This document shows, piece by piece, positions 43,912-53,500 of a stretch of 64,000 nucleotides of DNA (position 1 is its first letter; each line of letters opens with the position of its first letter). The translations under genes were made by a program, and so were the position numbers. The notes beneath the pieces were generated by a model. The model saw nothing but the letters and a program-made list of their open reading frames with translations. It had not been told where the DNA came from and did no database searches. Location: NCBI RefSeq assembly GCF_000474945.1, contig NZ_KI440836.1, positions 169,607-233,606 of the forward strand, in the 5' to 3' direction. The DNA comes from Solimonas soli DSM 21787 (lineage in GTDB: Bacteria; Pseudomonadota; Gammaproteobacteria; Nevskiales; Nevskiaceae).

Positions 43912-46029
43912 CTACCAGCGCATCTCGAGCCCGATCCAGTACGTGCGCGGCGCGGGCAGCGACGCGCCGTCGTCGTCCGGCGTCGCGCCCGGATAGAGCG
44001 CAAGCGGTTTATCCGAATCGAAGACGTTCCGCACGCTGCCGTAGATGCGCGTCGCCTGACAGGTGTAGCCCAGCTGTGCATTCACCAGCCAGTAGGGCTG
44101 CACCTGGGCGCGCGGCTGATTGGCGACGTCCGAGTAGTACGCGCTCGAATAGCGCGCATTGAAGCCGGTATCCCAGCCGTGGCCTTGCCAGTTGATGCCC
44201 GCGCTGCCGTTGAGCTTCGGCGCATTGGCGAGCTGGTGGCCTTGATAGCCGGAATCCGGATATCTGCTGATCTCAGTGTTCAGCGTGCCGAGATTCGCGA
44301 AGACTTCGAGGCCGCGCTTGATCAGCCAGGTCGCGCCGAGTTCGGCACCGTAGGTCTTCACCTTCCGCGCGTTGTCGACGATGAAGGAATAGTCGGCCGG
44401 CTCGTCCGGCGTGAGATCGAACATCAACTGGTAGTCGCTGTAGTCCGCATAGAAGACGTTCGCCGTCAGGCGCAGATGGTCATCGAGGAGCGTCTGGCGC
44501 CCGTAGAGTTCGTAGGTCCAGACGTATTCCGGATCGTAGTTGTAATTGCTGATGTCGAGGACCCACGGGCTGCCCGGATCGCCCGGATCGGTCTGGTGAT
44601 AGCTGATGCTCGCGCCGGCACCGCCGCCGTTGTAGCCGCGCGACGCCACGAAGCCGAGCGTGGTCTTGGCGTCGACATGCCAGGCCATGCCGAGCCTGGG
44701 CAGGAAGGCGTCGTAGGTTTTGTCGAGCGCGACGTCGACATCGACGCCGTCCTCGTGCGCGCCGCCATGGCGCTGGTGCTTCTCGCGCTCGTAACGCCCG
44801 CCGGCGATGAGATCGAAGGGGCTCGCGCCGAACGGAATCGTCGCTTCGCCGAAAACCGCGGCGGTGCGAATCTGATCGTCGTAGCGCTGGAACGCGGCGT
44901 AATCGAGCGTCTCATCCTGATCGGAAGCAAACATGAAGAGGCCGAGCACACCCGAGAATCGGTCGTCGCCGCCGAAGCGCAGGCGCGGCTCGAGGGTGTA
45001 CTGACGGCCGTCGACCGTGGCGACGCCATCGCCCACGTTGGCGCGACGATCGACGTGCAGACCGGTGCCGGTCGCCAGGCCCTCGAAGCGCAAGCCGTCG
45101 CTGATGTCGTAACTCGTGTCGACGATCGCGCTGCTCGACTTCGGCTCGAACATCGGCTCGTAAAGATACGAAGACCGGCGCGCACTGAACGGCCGGCCGC
45201 CTTCGCGGTCGACGTCTTCGGTCTGCGGGCCTTCGTAGTCGGCATGATTGAGCGTGACCACGGTGCGCCAGGCCGGCATCGAGCTGGGTGCGAACAGCAG
45301 CTTGCCGCGCAGATCCAGGGACTTGAACTGGCGCGGATCGTCGACCGTCGGATACGGCTCGTAGCCGTCGACCCAACTGATGTGTTGCTGATAGTCGGCG
45401 GCGAGGCGCAGCGCGACGCTATCGCCAAGCGGCGTATTGAACAGGCCGGAGAAGCGGCTCTGCTCGTCGTTGCCGCCGCCGACGCGCAGCGCGCCTTCGT
45501 TCTGGAACGTCGGATCGTTGGTCTCGGTGGCGATCGTGCCCGCCATCGCGTTGCGGCCTTGCAGCGTGCTTTGCGCGCCGCGCAGCACTTCCACCTGCTG
45601 CACGTCCCAGAGTTCGCTGTCGGCGAAGATGATTTCGTTGTAGCTCAGCGGCCGGCCGTCGATCTGGATGTTGAGCCGCGGCCGGCTGCCGGCGATGAAA
45701 GCGTCCGAGCCCTGCGAGGCGCCGGTCGAATCGACGCCGCGGATCGCCGGCGCGATGTTGCCGGTGCCGACGAAGGTGATGTTGGCGGCGTTGGCGAGCA
45801 CGTCCTTTGCCGATTGCAGGCCGCGCGCGTCGAGATCGCGCGCGTCGAGCACGGCGGCGCTGGTCGGCGTGTCCATCACCGAACGGCCGCTCTTCTCGGC
45901 GGTGACGATCACGGTCGGCAGCGTGTCGCCGCTCGCGGTCGTATCCGCGGCAGGTGCGGCGTCGGCGTAGGCCGGCGGCATGAGCAGCAGCGTCGCCACG
46001 GCGGCGACGCGGATCGCAAACGGTTTCAT
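43912..46029 (-). CDS. TonB-dependent outer membrane receptor
   Basis: A 705-residue beta-barrel receptor with signal peptide (AVATLLLMPPAYADA), a TonB-box-like stretch (DTLPTVIVTAEK), a plug (SAAVLDARDLDARGLQSAKDVLANAANITF, IRGVDSTGAS, VEVLRGAQSTLQGRNAMAGTIATET) and a barrel ending in WIGLEMRW with the terminal aromatic residue. Plug features and the upstream Fur-like box suggest an iron-siderophore receptor, but the ligand is unknown. GGGGAG precedes the ATG at 46029. No siderophore synthesis or ABC genes lie nearby. Confidence 0.93.
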   Translation of the reverse strand: MKPFAIRVAAVATLLLMPPAYADAAPAADTTASGDTLPTVIVTAEKSGRSVMDTPTSAAVLDARDLDARGLQSAKDVLANAANITFVGTGNIAPAIRGVDSTGASQGSDAFIAGSRPRLNIQIDGRPLSYNEIIFADSELWDVQQVEVLRGAQSTLQGRNAMAGTIATETNDPTFQNEGALRVGGGNDEQSRFSGLFNTPLGDSVALRLAADYQQHISWVDGYEPYPTVDDPRQFKSLDLRGKLLFAPSSMPAWRTVVTLNHADYEGPQTEDVDREGGRPFSARRSSYLYEPMFEPKSSSAIVDTSYDISDGLRFEGLATGTGLHVDRRANVGDGVATVDGRQYTLEPRLRFGGDDRFSGVLGLFMFASDQDETLDYAAFQRYDDQIRTAAVFGEATIPFGASPFDLIAGGRYEREKHQRHGGAHEDGVDVDVALDKTYDAFLPRLGMAWHVDAKTTLGFVASRGYNGGGAGASISYHQTDPGDPGSPWVLDISNYNYDPEYVWTYELYGRQTLLDDHLRLTANVFYADYSDYQLMFDLTPDEPADYSFIVDNARKVKTYGAELGATWLIKRGLEVFANLGTLNTEISRYPDSGYQGHQLANAPKLNGSAGINWQGHGWDTGFNARYSSAYYSDVANQPRAQVQPYWLVNAQLGYTCQATRIYGSVRNVFDSDKPLALYPGATPDDDGASLPAPRTYWIGLEMRW

Positions 46030-46156
46030 CGTGCAGCTCCCCTGCGCTTGTGCGTGCGGGATGGCTGGCACCGGGCGCCGGCAACGGCGCGGTTTGCGGA
46101 TGTGGCTGGCCCCTGGACGATGCGCAACGCAAGCTCTGGCGCGGCATCGAGCCAGT

Positions 46157-46171
46157 CAAGAATAATTCTTG
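46157..46171. promoter_or_regulatory. Fur-box-like palindrome upstream of the TonB receptor gene
   Basis: CAAGAATAATTCTTG is a perfect 7-1-7 palindrome, close to the Fur sites of gammaproteobacteria built on GAGAATNATTCTC. It lies 128 bp before the receptor start, and a TTGACT hexamer overlaps its minus-strand end. Confidence 0.65.
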
Positions 46172-46226
46172 TTCATACGCCGGGCAACATGAGCCGCGGA
46201 ATCGCGCCGCCGGCGGCGCGAGCCGC

Positions 46227-46928
46227 TCAGGCGAGATCGAAGAGCAGGATCTCGGCGTCGTCGCCGTCGGCCTGCAGGCGCAGCGCCGTCTCGCCTTCCA
46301 GCGTCAGCGCGTCGCCGGCGACGAGACGCTGCGCGCCGACACGGATCGCGCCGCGCGCCAGGTGCAGGTAGTAGCGGCGCCGCGTGTCGAGCGCCTTTTC
46401 GAGCACCGCGCCGGCGGCCGGCCAGGCGATGTGCAGCCAGGCGTCCTGGTCGATGTGGAAGGGCGTGTCGGCGCCGCGCGGACCGACCACGGCGCTGAAG
46501 CCGCCGCGCAGCGCCGCCGCGTCGAGCGCGCCCTGTCCGTAGGAGGCCGACTTGCCGGTGATGGCCGGCTCGATCCAGATCTGCAGCAGGTGCAGCGGCT
46601 CGCGCGCCGAGCCATTGTATTCGCTGTGCTGGATGCCGCGGCCGGCGCTCATCACCTGGATCTCGCCGTGGCGCAGCGCGCCGACGCTGCCGAGCGAGTC
46701 GCGATGCTTGAGCTCGCCGTCGAGCACGTAGGTGATGATCTCCATGTCGCGATGGCCGTGCGGCGGGAAGCCGGCGGTCGGCACGACGCGGTCCTCGTTG
46801 ATCACGCGCAGCGCGCCGTAGCCCATGCGCTGCGGGTCGTAGTAGCTGCTGAACGAGAAGCTGTGTCGCGCGTCGAGCCAGCCGTGTTCGGCGTGCCCGC
46901 GGCTTTCGCCGGGAATGAAGCTGATCAT
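46227..46928 (-). CDS. Pirin family protein (YhhW/quercetinase-like)
   Basis: A 233-residue bicupin. The metal site is in FPPHGHRDMEIITYVLDGELKHRDS and IQHSEYN, as in YhhW, which shows quercetin 2,3-dioxygenase activity. The start at 46928 follows the strong CAGGAGG site. It is divergent from a LysR gene 122 bp away, a typical pirin/LysR pairing in proteobacteria, so that regulator probably controls it. Confidence 0.93.
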   Translation of the reverse strand: MISFIPGESRGHAEHGWLDARHSFSFSSYYDPQRMGYGALRVINEDRVVPTAGFPPHGHRDMEIITYVLDGELKHRDSLGSVGALRHGEIQVMSAGRGIQHSEYNGSAREPLHLLQIWIEPAITGKSASYGQGALDAAALRGGFSAVVGPRGADTPFHIDQDAWLHIAWPAAGAVLEKALDTRRRYYLHLARGAIRVGAQRLVAGDALTLEGETALRLQADGDDAEILLFDLA

Positions 46929-47050
46929 CGCGCCTCCTGCAACGGGCGCCTTGCCGGCCACCACGGGAATGTGAGATAGGAGCAAAATAGGGACGCCGCG
47001 GGGACGGCAAAATCGGAATGTTTTGACGGGGTCCTTCAGGGCTACTGAAC

Positions 47051-47989
47051 ATGCGCTTGACTCTCGACGCCCTGGAGACGCTGGACGCCATCGACCAGCA
47101 GGGCAGCTTCGCGAAAGCCGCCGAGGTCCTGCACCGCGTGCCGTCGGCCGTCACCTACACGGTGCAGAAGCTCGAAGCCGATCTCGGCGTGCAGCTGTTC
47201 GACCGCAGCGGCAAGCGCGCCCGGCTCACCGAAGCCGGGCAGGCGCTCGTCGAGCGCGGCCGCGAGCTGCTGCGCCGCGCCGAGAGCCTCGAGAACACCG
47301 TGCGCCGCGTCAGCCACGGCTGGGAAACGCAGCTGACGCTGGCGATCGACGAGATCGTGCCGCTGGAGCTGGTCTTCCCGCTGATCGCCGAATTCGACGG
47401 CCTGCTCTGCGGCACGCGCATCCGTCTGACGCGAGAAACCTTCGGCGGCGCCTGGGACGCGCTGATCGACCGCCGCGCCGATCTCACCATCGGCGCCGCC
47501 GGCGAGATGCCGCAGGGCCACGGCCTGGCCTGCAAGCGCTGGTGCTCGGTGCCGTTCGAGTTCGCCGTCGCGCGGCACCATCCGCTCGCCGATCAGCCCG
47601 AGCCGCTGCTGTTCGAGCAGATCGTCAGCCATCGCGCCGTGGTCGCCGCCGACTCCTCGCGCAAGCTGGCGCCGCGTTCGATCGGCATCCTCGACGGCCA
47701 GGAGACGCTGATCGTGCCGAGCCTGATGGCCAAGCTGGCGGCGCAGCGCGTCGGCCTCGGCATCGGCTTTCTGCCCGAATACCTGGTCGCGCCGCATCGC
47801 GCCGACGGTTCGCTGATCGTGCGGCAGGTCGAGGCGCCGCGCGAGCCGGCGATCCTGCACGTCGCCTGGCGTGCCGGCGAGGAAGGCCGCGCGCTGTCCT
47901 GGTTCCGCGAGCGCGTGCTCGGCGATCCGCAGCTGCTCCAGGCCCTGCACGCGCTCGAAGCGCGCGAGCCCAAGCTCGGCACGCCCTAG
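47051..47989 (+). CDS. LysR family regulator, divergent from pirin
   Basis: A 312-residue LysR protein: the HTH is TLDAIDQQGSFAKAAEVLHRVPSAVTYTVQKLEADLGVQLFDRSGKRARLTEAG and a substrate-binding domain follows. It likely binds the 122-bp gap to pirin, where GCAAAAT occurs twice (near 46983 and 47007). The inducer is unknown. Confidence 0.93.
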   Translation: MRLTLDALETLDAIDQQGSFAKAAEVLHRVPSAVTYTVQKLEADLGVQLFDRSGKRARLTEAGQALVERGRELLRRAESLENTVRRVSHGWETQLTLAIDEIVPLELVFPLIAEFDGLLCGTRIRLTRETFGGAWDALIDRRADLTIGAAGEMPQGHGLACKRWCSVPFEFAVARHHPLADQPEPLLFEQIVSHRAVVAADSSRKLAPRSIGILDGQETLIVPSLMAKLAAQRVGLGIGFLPEYLVAPHRADGSLIVRQVEAPREPAILHVAWRAGEEGRALSWFRERVLGDPQLLQALHALEAREPKLGTP

Positions 47990-47996
47990 GTTCGGA

Positions 47997-48467
47997 TCAG
48001 AGCAGGCGCAGCGCGCGCAGCAGGCCGGCGAACAGCACGAGGAAGCCGCCGATCTCGGCGATCACCAGCAGCAGCATGAACAACAGCAGCGCGTGCTTCG
48101 GCAGCGCGATGCGTCCGACGCGCTGCGGGCGGCGGAACTGGTTGTCGGTGTCGTCGAGCCAGCCGTGCAGCGCGTAGCCGAGGATCGCCACCGCGAAGAA
48201 GGCCAGCGGCAGCGCCGTCGCCCACAGGTTCGTCGTCTCGCGCCAGGCCGACAGCTGCGCGAACTGCACCAGCAGCAGCGCGGCGAACGAATAGAGCAGC
48301 GCGGCGCGGTGCGCGATGTCCACGTAGACCGGCGCCTGCGCATCGCCGCGGCGCGCGATGTGCGCGTACTTCCACACGCCGGTGACGAGGCCGGCGGTGA
48401 AGAACAAGCCGGCGCCGACCAAGGCCAGCGCCGCGGCCGGCCGCAGCTCTGCGGTATCGGCGATCAT
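47997..48467 (-). CDS. Four-helix membrane protein of unknown function
   Basis: A 156-residue inner membrane protein with four predicted helices (ALALVGAGLFFTAGLVTGVW, LYSFAALLLVQFAQL, ALPLAFFAVAILGYALHGW, HALLLFMLLLVIAEIGGFLVLFAGLL). I do not recognise a family. The ATG overlaps the GST stop (ATGA), so it is made with the GST. Confidence 0.8.
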   Translation of the reverse strand: MIADTAELRPAAALALVGAGLFFTAGLVTGVWKYAHIARRGDAQAPVYVDIAHRAALLYSFAALLLVQFAQLSAWRETTNLWATALPLAFFAVAILGYALHGWLDDTDNQFRRPQRVGRIALPKHALLLFMLLLVIAEIGGFLVLFAGLLRALRLL

Positions 48468-49081
48468 GCGGCCGCCGCCCGGTCGCGCATCGGCACGAAG
48501 CCGGGCTGCTGTTCGACGCGCGCGATCCAGGCGCGGATCTGCGGATGGTCGGCGAGCGAGTAGCCGCCCTGATGCGCGACGTGCGTGTAGGCCCACAGGG
48601 CGATGTCGGCGATGCTGTAGTCGTCGCCGGCGAGGAACGGCGTCTTCTGCAGCTGCGTCTCCATCACGCCGAGCGCGGCGTAGCCGCGCGGCATCGTCTC
48701 GCGGATCTTCTGCGCCCATTCCTCGGCCTTGCCGAGGTAGTGCACCCAGAAGCGCACGGTGGCGATGTACGGCTCGTGGCTGTACTGCTCGAAGAACAGC
48801 CATTGCAGGATCTGCGCGCGCCGCCAGCGGTCGGCCGGAAACAGCGGCGAATCGTCGGCGAGGTAGCAGAGCATGGCATTCGATTCGGCGAGGTGGCGGC
48901 CGTCGTCGAGTTCGAGCAGCGGCACGCGGCCGTTCGGATTGCGGGCGAGGAATTCCGCGCTGCGCGATTCGCCGCGCAGGATGTCGACCTCGCGCCAGCG
49001 GAAGTCGATGCCGAGCTGGTGCATGAGCAGCGCCGGCTTGTGACAGTTGCCGGAGCCGGTGAAGCCGTAGAGGGTCAACAT
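48464..49081 (-). CDS. Glutathione S-transferase family protein
   Basis: A 205-residue two-domain GST. The thioredoxin fold opens LTLYGFTGSGNCHKPALLMHQLGI and has the cis-Pro region GRVPLLELDDGRHLAESNAMLCYLA (Glu-Ser binding glutathione). The helical C-terminal domain contains GDDYSIADIALWAYTHVA, the N-capping box of GSTs. Substrate unknown. It is the first gene of a two-gene unit. Confidence 0.92.
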   Translation of the reverse strand: MLTLYGFTGSGNCHKPALLMHQLGIDFRWREVDILRGESRSAEFLARNPNGRVPLLELDDGRHLAESNAMLCYLADDSPLFPADRWRRAQILQWLFFEQYSHEPYIATVRFWVHYLGKAEEWAQKIRETMPRGYAALGVMETQLQKTPFLAGDDYSIADIALWAYTHVAHQGGYSLADHPQIRAWIARVEQQPGFVPMRDRAAAA

Positions 49082-49188
49082 GACGGACTCGATGTCGATG
49101 ACGGTGGCGGCAGCGTAAGATCGCGGCACGCGCCAGTATCGCCGCTGGCCGCGCCGCATCAAAGCGCGACCGTTCAGGGGAGCCAGGG

Positions 49189-50361
49189 ATGGACGACCAG
49201 GGTTTGCAGGAACTCGCCCGCGCGGCCATGAGCCGCGTGCCGCTCGACGCCGCCGCGCTGCTCCGGCGCGAACCGCCGGCGCGCGTCGCCGCGGTGCTCG
49301 ATCTGCTGCCGCGCCATTTCGCGCGCGACGTCATCACGCACCTGCCGGTCGAGCTGCGGCCGGCGCAGGCGGCGGTCGGCGAGCTGGCGCTGCCCGGCTC
49401 GGTCGGCGATCTCATGGAGGACGCCGGCGGCGCGCTGCCGGAGACGGCGAGCGTGCACGACGCCATCGAATACCTGCGCGCCAGCCGCGACGCGCGGCAG
49501 ATCACCTACCTCTACACGCACGACGGCGAGGAGCGCCTGTCCGGCCTGGTGGTGATCCGCGATCTGCTGCTGTCGCGGCCCGACCAGCCGCTGTCCGAGG
49601 TGATGCTGCCGGCGCCGTTCACGCTGACCGCGGCGATGCCGGCGAGCGAGGCGATCAAGGCCGCGGTGCATCGCCACTACCCGGTCTATCCGGTGGTCGA
49701 CGGCGGCGGTCATCTGATCGGCGTGGTGCGCGGCTGGCGCCTGTTCGAACGCCAGGCGATCGAGATCACCGCGCAGTCCGGCCAGATGGTCGGTGTCGAC
49801 AAGGAGGAGCGCGTCTACACCAGCCTGTGGCAGGCCTTCCGCATGCGCCATCCCTGGCTGCAGATCAATCTGCTCACCGCCTTCCTCGCCGGCTTCGTGG
49901 TCTCGCTGTTCGAGGGCACGATCTCGCAGATCGTCGCGCTCGCCGCCTTCCTGCCGATTCTCGCCGGGCAGAGCGGCAACACCGGCTGCCAGGCGCTCGC
50001 CATCACCCTGCGCGGCCTCACGCTCGGCGATCTGGCCCGCTACCCGGTGCGCCGGCTGGTCGGCAAGGAGCTGGTGCTCGGCGCGCTCAACGGCGGCTTC
50101 ACCGGCCTGGTCGCCGGCGCCGCGATGTGGTGGACGGCCGCGCACACGCACAACCCGCAGGCGCCGATGCTGGCCCTGGTGATCTGGCTGGCGATGGTCG
50201 GCGGCTGCACGCTGAGCGGCCTGTTCGGCGTGATGGTGCCGCTGGCGCTGCGGCGCTTCGGCGCCGATCCGGTCACTGCGTCGAGCATCTTCCTCACCAC
50301 CGGCACCGACATCGCCGGCATGGGCCTGATGCTGGCGCTGGCCACCGCGCTCGTCCTGTAG
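49189..50361 (+). CDS. mgtE: MgtE family magnesium transporter, compact form
   Basis: A 390-residue Mg2+ channel of the inner membrane. A short N-terminal helical domain (LRREPPARVAAVLDLLPRHFARDVITHL) precedes a CBS pair (about 70-205) and five membrane helices. Pore segments are ILAGQSGNTGCQALAITLRG and SSIFLTTGTDIAGMGL, where the latter's Asp is the pore Asp. The usual N domain is shorter than in the 450-residue type and GQSGNTG replaces the common GGxGGNxG. It stands alone; no Mg-sensing leader was seen. Confidence 0.9.
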   Translation: MDDQGLQELARAAMSRVPLDAAALLRREPPARVAAVLDLLPRHFARDVITHLPVELRPAQAAVGELALPGSVGDLMEDAGGALPETASVHDAIEYLRASRDARQITYLYTHDGEERLSGLVVIRDLLLSRPDQPLSEVMLPAPFTLTAAMPASEAIKAAVHRHYPVYPVVDGGGHLIGVVRGWRLFERQAIEITAQSGQMVGVDKEERVYTSLWQAFRMRHPWLQINLLTAFLAGFVVSLFEGTISQIVALAAFLPILAGQSGNTGCQALAITLRGLTLGDLARYPVRRLVGKELVLGALNGGFTGLVAGAAMWWTAAHTHNPQAPMLALVIWLAMVGGCTLSGLFGVMVPLALRRFGADPVTASSIFLTTGTDIAGMGLMLALATALVL

Positions 50362-50565
50362 CGCGCACCCCGACGCGCCCTGTCGGCCGGCGCCGCGGCG
50401 GCGGTCGGCGTTCGCCTGTAGTAAATCCGCACTGAGGAGATTCCGGCAGCGCGCGACGCGCCAGAATCCGTGCGGGGACGGCATTCGATTTGCGCACAGT
50501 AATGCCGGGGTCATTGCAGCATTCCAGTCAATCGGGGACGGCGGGCCGACCGCCATCGGGGAAAC

Positions 50566-53500
50566 ATGAAACGCAGCATCTTCACGGGCGCGCTCTGCCT
50601 GGGCGTAGCCGCGGCGGCGTCCGCCGCCAGCAGTGGCGGCCATTACGACGCCTTCTGGGCCACGCAGCCGCGCATGGCGATCGCCGGATCGCTCGCCGCC
50701 ACGCGCAACTACGACGCGCAGCTCGGCGCCACGACCTTCGTCTGGGCCGATCGCGGCGCGCGCGCGCCGACCGTCGGCGCGATCGGCGCGAAGGCGCGCA
50801 GGCCGCAGCTGGAGAGCTTCGCGCGGCAGTACCTGCGCAGCCAGGCCGGCCGGCTGGCGCTGAGCGCGTCGAGCCTCGACACGGCGACGCTCGCCGATCT
50901 GCAGGATTCCGGACGCGGCCCGGTCGTCGCCCGCTTCACGCAGCGCATCGACGGCATCGAGGTCTTCAACCGCCAGCTCAACGTCATGCTGGATCGCAGC
51001 GGCCGGCCGGTCGCCGCCTCGGGCTATTTCGCGAAGAGCGGCGACGTCGCGCAGAAACGGGTCGCCGCCTTCTCGGCCGATGCCGCGAGCGGCGCCATCA
51101 GCAAGGCCTTCGCGCGGCTCGGCGTCAAGGTCGGCGCCGGCGCGCTGCAGCAGACCGCGACGCGCGGCGAGTACCGCCTGTTCGCGCTCGACGAGCTGCT
51201 GGCCGGCTTCGGCGTATCGCGGCCGGTGCGCGTCAAGGCGGTCTATTACGCGCTGCCCGATCGCGTCGTGCCGGCCTACTACGTCGAGATCTTCGGCCGC
51301 CGCGGCAGTTCGCCCACGACGGTGGCCTGGAGCCAGGTCGTCGGCGAGGACGGCAGCACGCTGTTCGCGCGCGACCTGGTCGCCTACGACAGCGCCCAGG
51401 CCTTCAGCTACCGCGTGTTCGCCGACGACAGCGGCATCCACCAGCCCTTCGACTCGCCGCTCGGCAACGGCTACGTGCCGTTCCCCGGCACCTCGATCAA
51501 CCAGGAGCTGCCGCGCGTCGGCGCCACCGCCAATCTGGTCACGCTCGCCAGCGGCCCGATCTCGACCGCCGACCCCTGGCTCGCGGCCGACGCCACCACC
51601 ACGACCGGCAACAACGCCGACGCCTTCCTCGACACCGGCCCGCAGCTCGTCATCCCTCTGAATCTGCCGGTCGACCTGCCGACCGGCGACGGCTACATCC
51701 CGGGTTCCGGCGATCTGCGCGCGGCGCCGACCGGCGACCACACCTTCGACTACGCCATTCACGCCGATGACGATCCGGCCGGCAGCGAGGCCAGGAACGC
51801 CGCCATCGTCAACCTGTTCTACCTGAACAACTGGCTGCACGACTGGTGGTACGACCACGGCTTCGACGAAGTCGCCGGCAACGCGCAGGCCAGCAACTAC
51901 GGCCGCGGCGGCGTCGAAGGCGACGCCATTTCGGCGCAGGGCCAGGACTCCTCGGGCCGCAACAACGCCAACATGGCGACGCCGGCCGACGGCGGCTCGC
52001 CGACCATGCAGATGTACCTGTTCGACGGCCCCGTCAAGGGCGAGGTGCGGCAGACCGCGCCGGGCGATTCGGGGCCGCTGAAGTTCTCCGGCGCCGCCTT
52101 CGGCCCGAGCACCTTCGACCTCAGCGGCGACGTGGTGCTGGTCAACGACGGCAGCGAGCCGGTGAGCAACGGCTGCAACGACCTGCTGACGATTCCCGAT
52201 CCGACCGGCCTCGGCCTGATCCCGGCGATTCCCTCGCTGCCGGACCTGCGCGTGATCGGCAAGATCGCGCTGATCGATCGCGGCGCCTGCTCGTTCACGG
52301 CGAAGGAGCAGTTCGCGATGCTGTCCGGCGCCAAGGCGATGATCGTCGTCAACAACGGCGACGGCGATCCGATCACCATGAGCGATTCGACGATCCCGGA
52401 CATCCCGATCGGCCTGCCGGTCACGCCCGGCCAGCTGTACACGGTGCCCGCCGTGATGATCCGCCAGGCCGACGGCGAGGCCATCAAGGCCGCGCTCGCG
52501 GCCGGCAAGGTGACGATGCACGTCAAGCGCGAGGCCTCGATCGACTACGACGGCACGCTCGACGAGCTGGTGATCTCGCACGAATTCTTCCACCACGTCA
52601 GCAACCGCCTGGTCGGCAACGGCTCCGGCCTCGGCAACACGCAGGGCGGCGGCATGGGCGAAGGCTGGAGCGATTTCGACTCGCTGCTGCTGTCGGTGCG
52701 CCCCGAGGACAAGAACGTGCCGGGCAACGAGCACTGGCAGGGCGCCTACCCGACCGGCTTCTACGTCATCCCGAGCTACTACTTCGGCATCCGCCGCGCG
52801 CCGTACTCGACGCAGTTCGGCATCAATCCGCTGACCTTCAAGCACATCACCGACGGCGTCGCCATCGAGGGCGCGCCGCTCGCCTTCGGCGCCGACGGCG
52901 CCGACAACTCGGAAGTGCACAACGTCGGCGAGGTCTGGGCCAACATGCTGTGGGAGGTCTACGCGTCGCTGCTGAACCACCACGACTTCGCCACCGCGCA
53001 GACGCGCATGAAGGACTACGTGATCGCCGGCCTGAAGATGACGCCGTCGTCGCCGACCCTCACCGAGGCGCGCGACGGCATCCTCGCCGCCGCGCTCGCC
53101 ACCGATCCGCTCGACTACGCGCTCGCCGCGCGCGCCTTCGCCAAGCGCGGCCTCGGCCTGCACGCGGTCGCGCCGGATCGCGACAGCACCGACAACGCCG
53201 GCGCGGTCGAGGACTACGTCGCCTTCGCGGCGCCGCTGCCGACGCTCGAAGCCGGCATCGGCAGCACCGCCGGCGGCGACGACGGCTGCGACGGCGACGG
53301 CATCCTCGATGCGGGCGAAACCGGCACGCTGACGTTCTCGCTCTACAACAACGGCGCCTACACGCCGGGCGACACGATCAGCGCGACGGTGAGCAGCGAC
53401 CAGGGCGCGCTGACCCTCGGCGGCGGCAAGCTGAGCTTCACGGCGCCGGCGGTCGGCGGCACGGCGACGGCGACGCTGAAGGCGGCCCTCGCCGGCGCCG

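Noticed and set aside
49082..49188. Magnesium riboswitch before mgtE
   Set aside because: The gap is about 107 bp shared with a divergent gene, and no M-box-like pairing was seen.
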